Part shown: positions 50,401 through 60,516 of the stretch, one piece after another | How positions within the stretch are numbered: the stretch's first letter is position 1 | Layout: each line of letters starts with the position of its first letter | Source: Volvox africanus | Taxonomy: Eukaryota; Chlorophyta; Chlorophyceae; Chlamydomonadales; Volvocaceae | Direction: 5' to 3' | DNA: 64,000 bases | NCBI GenBank assembly: GCA_030268105.1 | Contig: BSDZ01000079.1 | Location: 2,237,501-2,301,500 of the forward strand | The notes under the pieces: generated by a model | Database searches by the model: none | What the model was told of the DNA's origin: nothing | Seen by the model: only the letters and a program-made list of their open reading frames with translations | Translations under genes and position numbers: made by a program

Positions 50401-50719
50401 TGTTGAATATTAACCATATACCTATTGCCGGTTGGCTTGAGAATGCCCTACGCACTTTTGGCGGGTATACCCGACCAACCCAATTTATCTGCCCCGAGAA
50501 GACTCCATGGTAATAGCTTAAAGATGTTCACGCCCGCGGTCCTCGCACAACCCTCGAATGACGCACCTCCAAAAGCGGGAACAGTACCTGCCGCAGCCGC
50601 CCCGAAGTTAAAGCCTCCGCCTGTAATTCGCTCGTAAGAAGGATATTGCATCAGAAAACAATTTAGAACGTAAATACCAAAGGTAAGCCCAAGGCAAACG
50701 TACCGAAGCCTGTGGCCAT
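44404..50719 (-). CDS. NUP62: nucleoporin NUP62/Nsp1 family, 15 exons, 750 aa
   Basis: Minus-strand exons: 50719-50704, 50620-50567, 50308-50276, 50075-49482, 49112-49008, 48774-48268, 47939-47841, 47530-47414, 47238-47114, 46800-46704, 46485-46409, 45855-45796, 45517-45401, 45092-44952, 44514-44404; all phases match (751 codons with stop). NUP62 lines the central channel of the nuclear pore; its FG repeats bind transport receptors and its coiled coils assemble the central-channel complex. The protein starts MATGFG. Residues 1 to about 550 are Ala/Ser/Thr/Pro-rich with many FG or FxFG-like motifs (AFGF, AAAFGAST, TGFGFGG). Residues 551-750 form the Nsp1_C coiled-coil domain (PLKGKNVEEIINEWNAELEE, AAWDRTILHNRACLL, LDKKLTMLEMHHK, LADVVADVNELSG). 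Exon 4 contains a 54-bp repeat. The phase-1 introns of the FG region allow exons to be duplicated or lost without a frame change. Confidence 0.95.
49620..49905 (-). repeat. NUP62: 54-bp coding minisatellite in NUP62 exon 4
   Basis: About five units of 54 bases encode an 18-residue repeat built on AAAFGASTSAPAF(G/S)APAS. Two units carry FS (TTTAGC) instead of FG at the second position, and one has LGTS in place of FGAS. The antisense strand is also open across the array because of the codon composition, which produces a spurious Ala/Asp/Pro-rich frame at 49538-50110. Confidence 0.85.
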
Positions 50720-51124
50720 CTTTACGGGGGACGAGATGTTGCTTCGTAAAGAGCGTCTACTGTGGCATGAGCTTTACAGAATAGGGGTATCACTTAGTTT
50801 GAGGAGAGTCATGCAGAGAAAGGAGTTTTGACAACTGGAATACCATATGTACAGCAGTACCTTGTCTTTGCAACCTTACCAAGGGGGCCACTGTAACTCG
50901 ATTTGTCCAATGATCACGCGCGTCGGGTAGTCATAGGGATATACACGTACAATAGTCTACTCCTTAACTCGATATTCAAACTTGTGTAGCTGCTAAGCGG
51001 GAAAGCACGTTTTTGACGATTAAAACTACTCAGGATTATTGTATTCACCTTTGTGTATTCCCATAAGCTTTCAACGGTCTAGCTGTCTTCACGATCCTGA
51101 ATTTTGCGAGCGCCTGCTCGCGCA
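50720..51124. promoter_or_regulatory. divergent intergenic region, NUP62 / coiled-coil protein
   Basis: These 405 bases separate the start codons of NUP62 (-) and the coiled-coil gene (+). There is no other coding signal. The right half is AT-rich (ATTAAAACTACTCAGGATTA). Shared promoter function is an inference. Confidence 0.35.
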
Positions 51125-52179
51125 ATGTTTGCGCCGGTCAATACCTGTGATAACAGCCGCTTTCCAAGTTTTAGACCTCCGCCTCCACCACCACCTCCTC
51201 CGCGAAGAGGCAATCTGGATATGCGGGAGGCTCCCTGCACCGTAAGTGTATTCGCTGACTTGTGATGTCGTGACCGGACCGTGCGTTCGGCATTACGCTA
51301 CATTTATGGAGCATGATAAACTTTATTCCGAAAACGTAGGACACGTTCGTCACTCAGGCGGCATCGGTGCGGCAGCCGGATAGAGATGTAAGCACTGCGA
51401 CGACAGCCGGACAGAGCAGCAGGACCAATCTATCAAAACAGGCAAAGACTTCAAACCAGCTGCCCAGTAGCAAGGTGAATAGTGTGCCTTGTCTCTTGCT
51501 TCCGTGATGTTGGGCTGACTTGCCTAAACTGTTATGTATGTAGTCATGTTCTTGCTGCAAGCAGCTCAGTCAGCTTCAAGGGCGACTGTCCAAAATGGAG
51601 GCGGATACACAGGTATATATGGTGTCTTTGGTCATGAGACTCCGTGAGAGTCTCTTAACATAGTCAAGGAAACCGGATGCAGGCCGCGATGAAAACTCTT
51701 GCAGCCGACCTTGCCAGGCTTCAGCGAGAGCGGGAAACGGCATGGAAACACGTTGGCGAGCTGCAGGTATGGCGTCCTGTTGTGAGGAATGGTGGCTAGA
51801 GTACAGCCGAGTACGAGACCGGATGGTGGGGTTTGCACGTGAGAGGGGATCGCCTACATGTGTAATCAGTGTTATGACCTCACCGCGCCCATCGAGGACA
51901 AGCCTGCGTTACTGGGATTAACGTGCAGAAACCGTTCGCATTTTTGCACAGGAGCAGAACCGTCTCATGCGGCAGCGACAGCGCGACCTGGAGGAGCAGA
52001 ATAGCTTATTAAATCGCATTTTGCAGGAGCGGAATGAACGTGCAAAGCCCATTCCGATGGCCCCTCAGTATCCTGGAGATATGCGGACCCGTCCGCCTCT
52101 AGTTTCCCTATCGCTCAACAACTTGACTGCGGCAGTCGGTATGCCCAAAGTGCCGCACATGGGGACGGACATATGGTGA
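51125..52179 (+). CDS. small coiled-coil protein with proline run, 169 aa
   Basis: Exons 51125-51241, 51358-51387, 51562-51612, 51683-51766 and 51952-52179 all join in phase 0 (170 codons with stop). Residues 1-39 include an eight-proline run followed by RRGNLDM. Residues about 50-130 form a predicted coiled coil (QLSQLQGRLSKMEADTQ, LAADLARLQRERETAWKHV, LMRQRQRDLEEQNSLLNRIL). The tail is PxP-rich and ends GTDIW. Every intron is phase 0. I do not recognise the family. It might be a cytoskeletal or centriolar/flagellar component, as short coiled-coil proteins often are, but that is a guess. Confidence 0.75.
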
Positions 52180-53218
52180 ATTGCGCAGTAAGGAAAACAT
52201 AATAGTGAGTTGGGTGTAGTAATTTGTAGATAGAGATGCGTCCTGATCATTAGACCGTTAGCCAGCTTAGAGAATCATGGATCCCAAGCCTGATGTACAA
52301 CTGCATATCGTTGCCGCGACCTTAGCCTTGCCTACATTCGCCTGAAAGGCACGTGCCCGATGACGTGCAATGGCGCAGTACAAAACTTCGCTGCCGCATG
52401 GGCATGCGATGCCGGACTTCTCACTTCGGATTTACTTGCAGCTTCCCCTTTCGTGTCAACATCCGCCTCCGTGTATCCGTTAGATAGCTGTAGGTTGGAA
52501 TTCATTGTTTTACTAGACTGCAGCGGTGGACTTCAGCAAATCCTGGTGCACAGCCCAGGCCTGCACATTCGGGTATATTGACGAAGGACTCACGCGACAA
52601 TGGTGATGCAGCACAATTTTGCTAGCTTAGTCCGTCTTTGACGCGATTAGAAGCGTGATGGAGATGAGATCAGGCAACTATGGGTTTTAAATATTCTAAT
52701 GTTTGCCATGCATTGTTCCGTGCATGGCTTCGTAATTTACCGAAGTCGGTAAACTTTGATAGGTCCATAGAGTTTGTCGGTGCATAGTCTTTAGTATGAA
52801 ATTGAGCTGTGCCTCATGGAAACATGAGAGTTGTACTTGGGTTGTTTGTTGAGCACTTCCAGCTCTGTTACGGGATGGCAACTGTCCCATGGGATATGTC
52901 CGCATGGCAGTCAGGTAGTGATGTAAGCTCTCTGCTGCGGAACGGCCAAATGGATTACAGGTTAACCCGGTTCAAAACAGCCTTAACACCAATAGCTTCT
53001 CGCAGCCGTTCAAGCATGACCTGAAATGCTGAAGGCACAAGGGCACTTGTCTATCGAGTCGAAAGCCAAAAAATATGATACCCCAGCGAATTGCAAACCA
53101 CGAGACCGAATCGAGCTGCTCCTGACCTTATGGAGGCAAAACAATCAGGATAGTGTACGGAGCCCTTTCGTGGATGCACGCCAACATGTATGAATGTTAC
53201 CACTGTCCAAGCTTATGT
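52180..53218. other. intergenic region between convergent genes
   Basis: This holds the 3' ends of the coiled-coil gene and SRRM1. The open frame at 52360-52581 has no known features. No repeats of note were seen. Confidence 0.3.
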
Positions 53219-56200
53219 TCAGAGGCTGCGCGCGGACAGCAAAGCCTTTGCCCGCAGCTCCGCCAACTCGGGGTCGGAGGGCTCTCCATCACTGTCTGCG
53301 GCGGCCCCACCATCATCATCGAAGCCGCCGTCGTCAGAGCCCTTATGCCCCCCTTCGTCATCTGGCCCCCGCCTCTCCCGCCTGCTTTTCTTCTCCTTCC
53401 TGTGTTTGCTCTTCTTCTCCTTCTTGTGCTCCTTCTTCTCCTTCTTGGCGCGGCCCCGCTCCTTGTCCCTGTCACGGCTAACCCGGCCTGTCGCTGCCGG
53501 CTGGTCCTCCTCGACTCGGTTCTCCTCGGGTTCCCTATTCATGTCCGGATGTAACGGTGCGTAAAAGATTTTGAATCACCACGTTCAGGCATGAGACATC
53601 CGCAAAAACTGAAGGGATTTGCAAAACACGCAGGCTCGTTTAGAAATGCTGTAACATGCCTTAAAGATACGTCTAGGTCTATCTTTAAGGCTATTGCCAC
53701 CAAAAAAGGCGCGTATCTGTTGGACAACCTCAAATGATGGCGTCGCTGGCCGAAGGATATGTAGATGTGGAGGATTTACTATTTTCTCGCTAACGGACAA
53801 CGCTACTACGTATGCAGCCCCCTGCTTACGAATCCCGGACAGGTGAGGGAGCTTCGTCCTTCATGCGCTTGGCCGGCGACCTCCTGTTCGGCGTCAACGG
53901 CACGTCAAGCAGCCGTGTAAGGGGAGGGATACCAGCCAAGGAGTAACGGTGTTTATTGTATATGCATGCCCAGGTGATTTGCCTAGGTAAAGGAATGGGA
54001 CGTAACAACGCGGAATCGGTAGGGTGCACATTTCCATACTTGGTCATGCCCCCCTGGTCAGGGTCCGCCCGACGTAGTCTATAAATGCGGCATGGGCCGT
54101 GGAATGAAGGCTCGTGCATCATCCATGACATGGAGATTTCAACTCAGATGTGCAGAAGAGAGCATCCAGGAATGATTTCACCGCCAGCAGATTCCTCCTA
54201 ATCCTAGCACGCATAAGCCCCACTGGGCGCACCTCACAGGGCTCCGCTCAGGCTCAGGTTCATGGTGCTCCTGGGGTTCCTCGGAAGCTGACCGGCTGCG
54301 ACTACGTTTTGCCTGGGCTCGCATGCGGCCGCCGATGCGTTCCCGGCTGCATCACGACAGGATAGGCAGCTACATGAGCAAACACGACTTCCTAGTGCAT
54401 ACAAATACAGGTAACCAATAAGGTCGTTACGGGGACGTTAAGAGACCGAGTCGCATAACGTGGGCATTGCAGGCGCTTAGCGAAGGAGTTATTGTTTTTT
54501 GTGTTGGTGATGTCCACAGTTACGCCCAAACGTGCGCACTGCGAGTTCTTTGCCTTGGCGCCAATCCCATATCGTACCTGCGTCCCCGGGGCCCTAAGGA
54601 TCGCGACCTCGACCTTGACCGTGACCTTGACCGACGGTCCCGACTGGGAGATCTTGTCCTTGACCGTGAAAGAGATCGCGATGGGGATCGGGAATAAGAT
54701 CGCGATCGCGATCGTGAACGGTCCCGTGCCCGCTCACGGCCCCGGTCGCGATCTGGGTCCAGTGAGCGGCGCCGTGGAACTTCCGGTGCACGGCGACGTT
54801 CTGGAGACCGCCATCGACTGCAGCAGGTTCCGGATACAGGTGGGTAGAAAAGCAACGAATTCAGTCACACGAAGAAACAGCACAAGCGGCCCCAACGGCC
54901 GTCATAGGCAACCAACTTAATAATCAAGTGAAAGCGAAGCTTTAGTGAAGGCTTCTGAATAGTGGCAGAGTTTTAACGTTTGTGGACGCAGAGACAAGGC
55001 TTTGGGAGTAGCAAATCGCGTCTGCCACAACTCCAAGCAGCACCTTGCGCTTGTCAGCATGAAACCTCTCATCACGCGCATTCCGTAATAGCTTGCCTCA
55101 TACCCCTCAAGCCTAAGCAGGCAACTCATCACACGTCACAATAGGCGCCCCTGCCGCTGTTTGCAAAGTAAGCATGTCGGGACGGACACAGAGCACCCAA
55201 GAGCACCTGGGACGTTGCTCCCTTTCTTTGTCGTCCCGCTCGCGCTCCCGGCCACCGCGCCCAGAGTCCCACCGACTCGGCCGTGCACGGTCCCGATCAC
55301 GGTCCCGCGGGTCCAACTCAGGCTCCCGTGGCTCCCAACCTCGCCTCTCCCGCCGGGGCATCGCCGGCGGCGGCTGCCCATCAGGGTTCCGCGGTTCCCA
55401 ACGATGCCGCTCTCGCTCCCGATGCGGCTGCCCCGATGGCTCAGGCTCGCGTGGCTCCCACCCACGCCTCTCCCGGCGATCGCTGCGCAATGGTGGTGGG
55501 GGTGGCAGCGTCTGCGCCTGCGCCCCACCGCCACTGCCGCCATCAAGTTCCCGTTTGCCGCCAGTGTCGCGGCCGCCATCACCAGCGTCAGCAATCTGAC
55601 GCTCGGATAGCTTCTGCTGAATGGCCTGTAGCTGCGCTGCCCGTTCCGCCTCTTGTGCCAGCCGTCGCCTTTCAAGCTCTGCCTGCGCACCCGCGCGGGC
55701 CCAAACCGCACGCACGCCTCATACGCAGCCAGTGCAAGCAGTGGAACCTTGCGTGTTGAGCCCGAAGGAAGCAGCACGGCTCGTACTGCGGGCAGCCGTG
55801 CTGAGGTGATGTCAGGCACTTGGTTCGTGCTCATGCCAGACTTTCAGCACCCGTGCCAAACTACCTCCTCGTCCTACTTGACTTCCCATGCGAAAAGGAA
55901 GCCCAGAACGATGGGTGCAAGGGCACACGATACGCCGCCGCGCACCAAACACAAACCTTAGGATGCTTCTGGCCATGAGACCCTTGGAAACGTCAACGCA
56001 ACATTGCCTGGTGCCTTGGGAGGCCGCACGAGCCGAAGCGCAAAAACGGCGTATGGTTATGTTGGCTCATCAACTGCTGGCTACGCACCTGAATAGCTTC
56101 TTGCTGCTGCCGAGCCTGCCGCTGCCTTTCCGCCTCCGCGTCCAGCATCTCCTGTGGAATATGCGAGGCTGTCTGGTTCGCGCTGTGCAGCAGGACCCAT

Positions 56201-57410
56201 AGCTCCTGCGGTGCGTTGTGGTTTTATAAGCCCGCAAGGAGCGGGCGGTTGTTCTATTCAGTTATAAAACCGCGGCAATACCCCCGGGCGAGGGGCTTTT
56301 GGCCGGCCGGTACTTTCATCCCTTAATCATAGGATTACGACATCCCTCCTATCCCACCCACCCCTTGCAGTTCCCTGATGCATGAGACGACAATGGTTGC
56401 CTTTGTTGGCCATTTGCATTTCCATCGGTGCTGAGCTGCGCCAGGCTTAGACGTTGCTTAGGCTCCATTGTGAATCATTTGTGCTCCGACCCAGTATGCC
56501 GCTGGCTATCTTCCGAGCAAGATGATCTTTCACGTACCTTGCAGAATAAGGACGTGTTCTTTTCCAGGAAGGGTAGCAAATTGACATACAGCATTTTCCC
56601 GTTCATCTGCGAAATAAATACGTATACACAATGACGTACGGATAATAGTTTGTAGGGGCTGCCACGATAGTCATCTTTCGGGGAGATAGGGCCCCAGGAC
56701 CCAGAGGTCCTTACTTCTGGGATGTGGGCGGGTCAGCGATAAGGATGGGAAAAGACTTAAACAGATAGTAGGAAATGTGGTGAATCCATGGGATGCAGCA
56801 CGACAATGGTACTAGCGACACCGACGCCCGCATACCAGGAACCTATGGCATACCTCAGGATCTTCAAGAAAGTTATAGACCATCCCGATGAGGACCTCCT
56901 CCTCCAGACCGCCCAGCAGCTGCGTCACACGCTTCGCGATCCATTCCTTCATTACCTGTGATGCGCCGGTCAGCACGAGTGCCGATAATTCTTATTAAAA
57001 TAGAGAGGCCGCCACCTAAGCACACCAGCTTCGAGTGAAGACGCAATAAGGCTGAGGGCGCGCAAGCTATAATGACATCAATGTTTGCACACATGTAATA
57101 TCTCAGGTTTCCCCATGGACCCCGCAACCCTGCGCTCAACGTGTGTGACCTGGAGCGGGGCCCGTCCCGGCACGCACCGGCCAGTTGACCTTTTTCAGGT
57201 CCACCTTAAGCTCCAGCTCCTTGGGAACCTTTCCAGCCTTAATAAGGTCCTTCAATGTCTTCTTCTGCTTACTACAAATATAAAGGCAGGACATAACGTT
57301 AACAGGGGATCTCGACAATTTTTTCTCCCGAGACAGATGCCTACTGCTTACTCTGAAAAGCGTGCATCTTGGGTGGCTGGAACGCCTCTCAAGCCACCCA
57401 AGCCCGACAT
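53219..57410 (-). CDS. SRRM1: splicing coactivator SRRM1/SRm160-like, PWI domain, ten exons, 546 aa
   Basis: Minus-strand exons: 57410-57352, 57271-57178, 56955-56854, 56606-56538, 56205-56089, 55682-55207, 54817-54578, 54346-54233, 53883-53830, 53534-53219; phases agree (547 codons with stop). SRRM1 is a nuclear-matrix Ser/Arg-rich protein that bridges exonic enhancers and the spliceosome and joins exon-junction complexes; its PWI domain binds nucleic acid. The N terminus (GLRGVPATQDARFSDKQKK) and the helix VDLKKVNWPVMKEWIAKRV begin the PWI domain (about residues 22-125), which continues with LEEEVLIGMVYNFLEDPE, NGKMLYVNLLPFLEKN and ELWVLLHSAN. The middle carries RERRGWEPREPE repeats and a long RS/SR tract (RDRSRSRSRSYSRSPSRS). 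The end is Lys/Glu-rich and closes with DPELAELRAKALLSA, like the conserved SRRM1 tail. The domain-naming P-W-I is E-W-I here. Confidence 0.93.
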
Positions 57411-58783
57411 AATTGAATCAGCTGACGTCGACCCGCTAGCCTTAAATCCTCGCGGAAGAACTCGAGCTCATGGAACTAGGCAGCTTTATATTATTACAGT
57501 AGCCATACACGTATATCCGTAGAAACCTGGGATTTACAGTGAAGGCCATATGAATTGAGCGCAGCACCCAAACGGGTGCCTTCCGCACAATAAATGGGGC
57601 CTTATACGGCCAGGCATACCGGCCTTCAAGCCTCAAGCAACTAAAAAAGCAAGTTGAAACAGGAAGCATTGATATTCATGGTCAACAGGAGCTGGCCTTA
57701 GCAGGTAAGCACGGAAAGCTTACCGTTCAGTACGGAAGCAGCCGGCTTGCCTCGGCCTCCTATAGAACGGGCTGCTCCCTCCGCAGAAATTACTTTCTTA
57801 TGAGTCTATATAAGTTCACACAAGATACTAACACACTATACTAGGAGAACCGTCATACACGGCGTTTGGTCGGCTTTCCAAGTACTTGGAATGTTGCGGA
57901 CAAGGAAATCTTTTACAGTAATAATGATTAAAGTGACAAATAAAGTGGCATGTGAAGGAGAATATGAGCCTTAAATATGAACCGGAATTCATAAATGAAC
58001 CTAGCACCACGCCCGTCCCAGCAAAATAAGGAGCGCGACCGGATCGCTCACATATGACAATAGGCCAGGCACGTACACAATCATTAGTGCTCGTTCGGAT
58101 GACCGAAGGCTTGCAAATAACGGGCTCCTAGAACAACCATATCGAACAGACGCTCTGCAAAACCTTACTGCTCCAAGATGTTTCTACGATTAGGTTCTTT
58201 TACTAAACAGAGTGGCTATGTACTTGATGACGTACATTTCGGGCTTGCGACCACAGCCGACGTGCCTGCCCGCCCCCCCCTTTTCTCCCTACCTTGCCTG
58301 CGGGACTCATCTTTGAACTGCTCGGCTGGGCTGGGCTGGGTCCTATCCCAATAGGACTAGCCCGGCCCCAGCATGCCTATGCCCAGAACCCAGGCCCAGC
58401 TGCGCCGTCACGGGGAATCGGATCCCGGCCTGTTAATTTTTCACTCCAAGAACTTGCGAAATGCCTAAATGCTAATGAAACCAAACTTAGTTACAACGCA
58501 TTTGCTTCTTTAATTGGAATTGTTGGCAGAACTACGGATACCGGACACGCCAGCGAAATGAGCCATAATATCCTCCGTACACTTTACACGTTTCGAGGTT
58601 GTATAGTCGCTCCCAGCAACCTTGCACCAATTTTCATGAAAGGACACAATTCAATATCTCCCAGATCCCTAGCAACCATGTTCATGAACGGAAACAATTC
58701 AAGATGGGCTGTGTTACAGTAATCTCTTCAGGCAGGTCAATTAAAATAAATTGTTACCGCATGGCTGCGGCAAAAGGTGCTGC
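57411..58783. other. intergenic region upstream of SRRM1
   Basis: It should contain the SRRM1 promoter and the 3' UTR of the next minus-strand gene. A degenerate local duplication with the motif TTCATGAA(A/C)GGA(C/A)ACAATTCAA occurs at about 58634-58702. The open frame 58294-58722 has no recognisable product. Confidence 0.3.
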
Positions 58784-59533
58784 TTAACCAGCTGGAAAAA
58801 GGGAGAATTGCCATGGGAGCTCCTTTCCCAGAATGTGTACGGCACCCAAATCCTCGTGCTTCTTCGCCATCTTCTCCACATGCTCGATGGTCGTGTTATG
58901 TACGACCTCTATTAAAGAAATGGAAACACAGGTGAAGCAATTAGTATATTCAGTTTGAATGATGCTGGAGCAATACGAAAGCTGGTTCACCTTTGACTCC
59001 ATCGATGGCCTTGAGTAAATGGCTTGGATCGTCAGCTAGCTTCGCAGCTTGAATAAAGGTCTCGATCATCATATTTTGGTCTTCCTGTAAGACACTGTGT
59101 GCTACACCCGAAGCCGTCTTGTCTTGCCCTGATGAGCGTGCGGCTCAGACACGAACCCTGCCATAACACTGTCCGTAAAGTCAACGATTTCGTGCCACAA
59201 AGCGATGCGCTTCAACATCAACTGCTCTTGCTTAAACATAGAAAGCTCTTGCTTAAACGTCGACTGCTTTTGAATAGTTTCTTTGCGCGCGAGCTCCACC
59301 GCCTCACTGCCTGGGTATAGATGTTTGCTCCATTTTGTTCGGGCCTTCGGCCCTCACTCACTCGCTCACTCGCTCGTTCAGCAGCAAATGATAGTTCAGC
59401 GTCTCACTCCTGGCAGTGTATTTCTCCATATACTGCCCCCTGAGACCTGTGTGATAACTACTCCCTATTCCCAAGGGATACTGCCAACTTTGGCCAGGAT
59501 ACTCTTGCCACCACCCGTACGATTTTGGGCCAT
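58784..59533 (-). CDS. small coiled-coil/helical protein, 165 aa, function unknown
   Basis: Minus-strand exons 59533-59482, 59446-59370, 59302-59153, 59084-58991 and 58908-58784, phases 1,0,0,1 (166 codons with stop). The N terminus is MAQNRTGGGKSILAKVG, then YMEKYTARSETLNYHLLLNE. Residues about 45-75 contain an imperfect eight-residue duplication (FKQELSMFKQEQLM). The remainder is helical (ALWHEIVDFTDSVMAGF, IETFIQAAKLADDPSHLLKA, TTIEHVEKMAKKHEDLG) and ends QFSLFPAG. I cannot assign a family. The acceptor of exon 3 (CAGTGAG/GCG) is weak; the others are good. The gene is divergent from the hydrolase gene at 60517. Confidence 0.7.
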
Positions 59534-60516
59534 GGTTCCAACTCCCAATCGTGTCCATCATGTACGAACATAGCCCATTACACTTTGACTTGCTTTTCAA
59601 CAAAAAACTTGTCAAAATATCTCGATTGCACTTGTGCGGCATGCGGCCAGAAACTTAGGATCTGCATAAATAGTTCTATCAGTTCTATCTGCCGGAACAA
59701 ATGGAAGGTATTGTTGCGGATGTTTTTTAGCTGTAGGTCGCACTATCCGTACACGCCTGTAAACTTCAGTTCTTTGATAGGCCTCATAGGGATCACTAGC
59801 ATAATTGATCCGCCGCCTTGGCTCGTTTTTATGAAGTTAATAAAGCGCATCTGTAAGGTGTCACGTGGTGTCCCGCTGTACAAAACAGAAAGGGGAAGTA
59901 TAACTACAAGCTCGTGCGTGTGATTAGCGTTAATAAGCCAACGAGGGCAGACGCAACGTGTCAACTAGGCAATCGGCAGACCGACTGCAGTCGGATCGCT
60001 CATGAACCGCTAAGTGCTAGGTGGTTTATCCGGCGTTATCCCAGGTGGTCCTCCAACACCCGACGAGACGGATACACAGGCAGGATTATTAAGGCAAACG
60101 AAAGCCATTGGGATGTTAACCCTGACTAGCGCATGTTGGGGGCTTATCATCTACAGAAATTCATTTACACAGGTTGCACCCATCCTAACCAGCAGTCAAG
60201 GTGGTGAAACATATCTATGCCTACCTCATCCAATCCTCCTTGGAACGAACACGTTTAAATGGTGTAGGAATCCCTGAAGCTGAGGAGACGACATGAAGGG
60301 GGTGGGAGTGCGTCCAGTGTGTGTATTGCGATGCACAGCTTCTTAGTACCGTACTTGTCGCCAGTGGCCTATTGCACGACAGAACCTTTATGGTACAAGG
60401 AAACATACCACAGATGTTAACCTTTAGATGTGCGCAATTGGACTGGTTCAGCGTTTCTCACATCCAAATTTCGTCGGAAACGTCTCAAACATCGCTTGGC
60501 AGTCAACATTCGCGCG
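59534..60516. promoter_or_regulatory. divergent intergenic region before the hydrolase gene
   Basis: These 983 bases separate two divergent genes. No supported coding region is present; short frames at 59525-59923 and 60221-60406 lack features. It presumably holds both promoters. Confidence 0.3.

Noticed and set aside
55136..55834. Several 140-230 codon frames on both strands over SRRM1 exon 6
   Set aside because: Only the minus-strand frame with RERRGWEPREPE repeats fits the splice phases of the neighbouring SRRM1 exons; the others are shadows.
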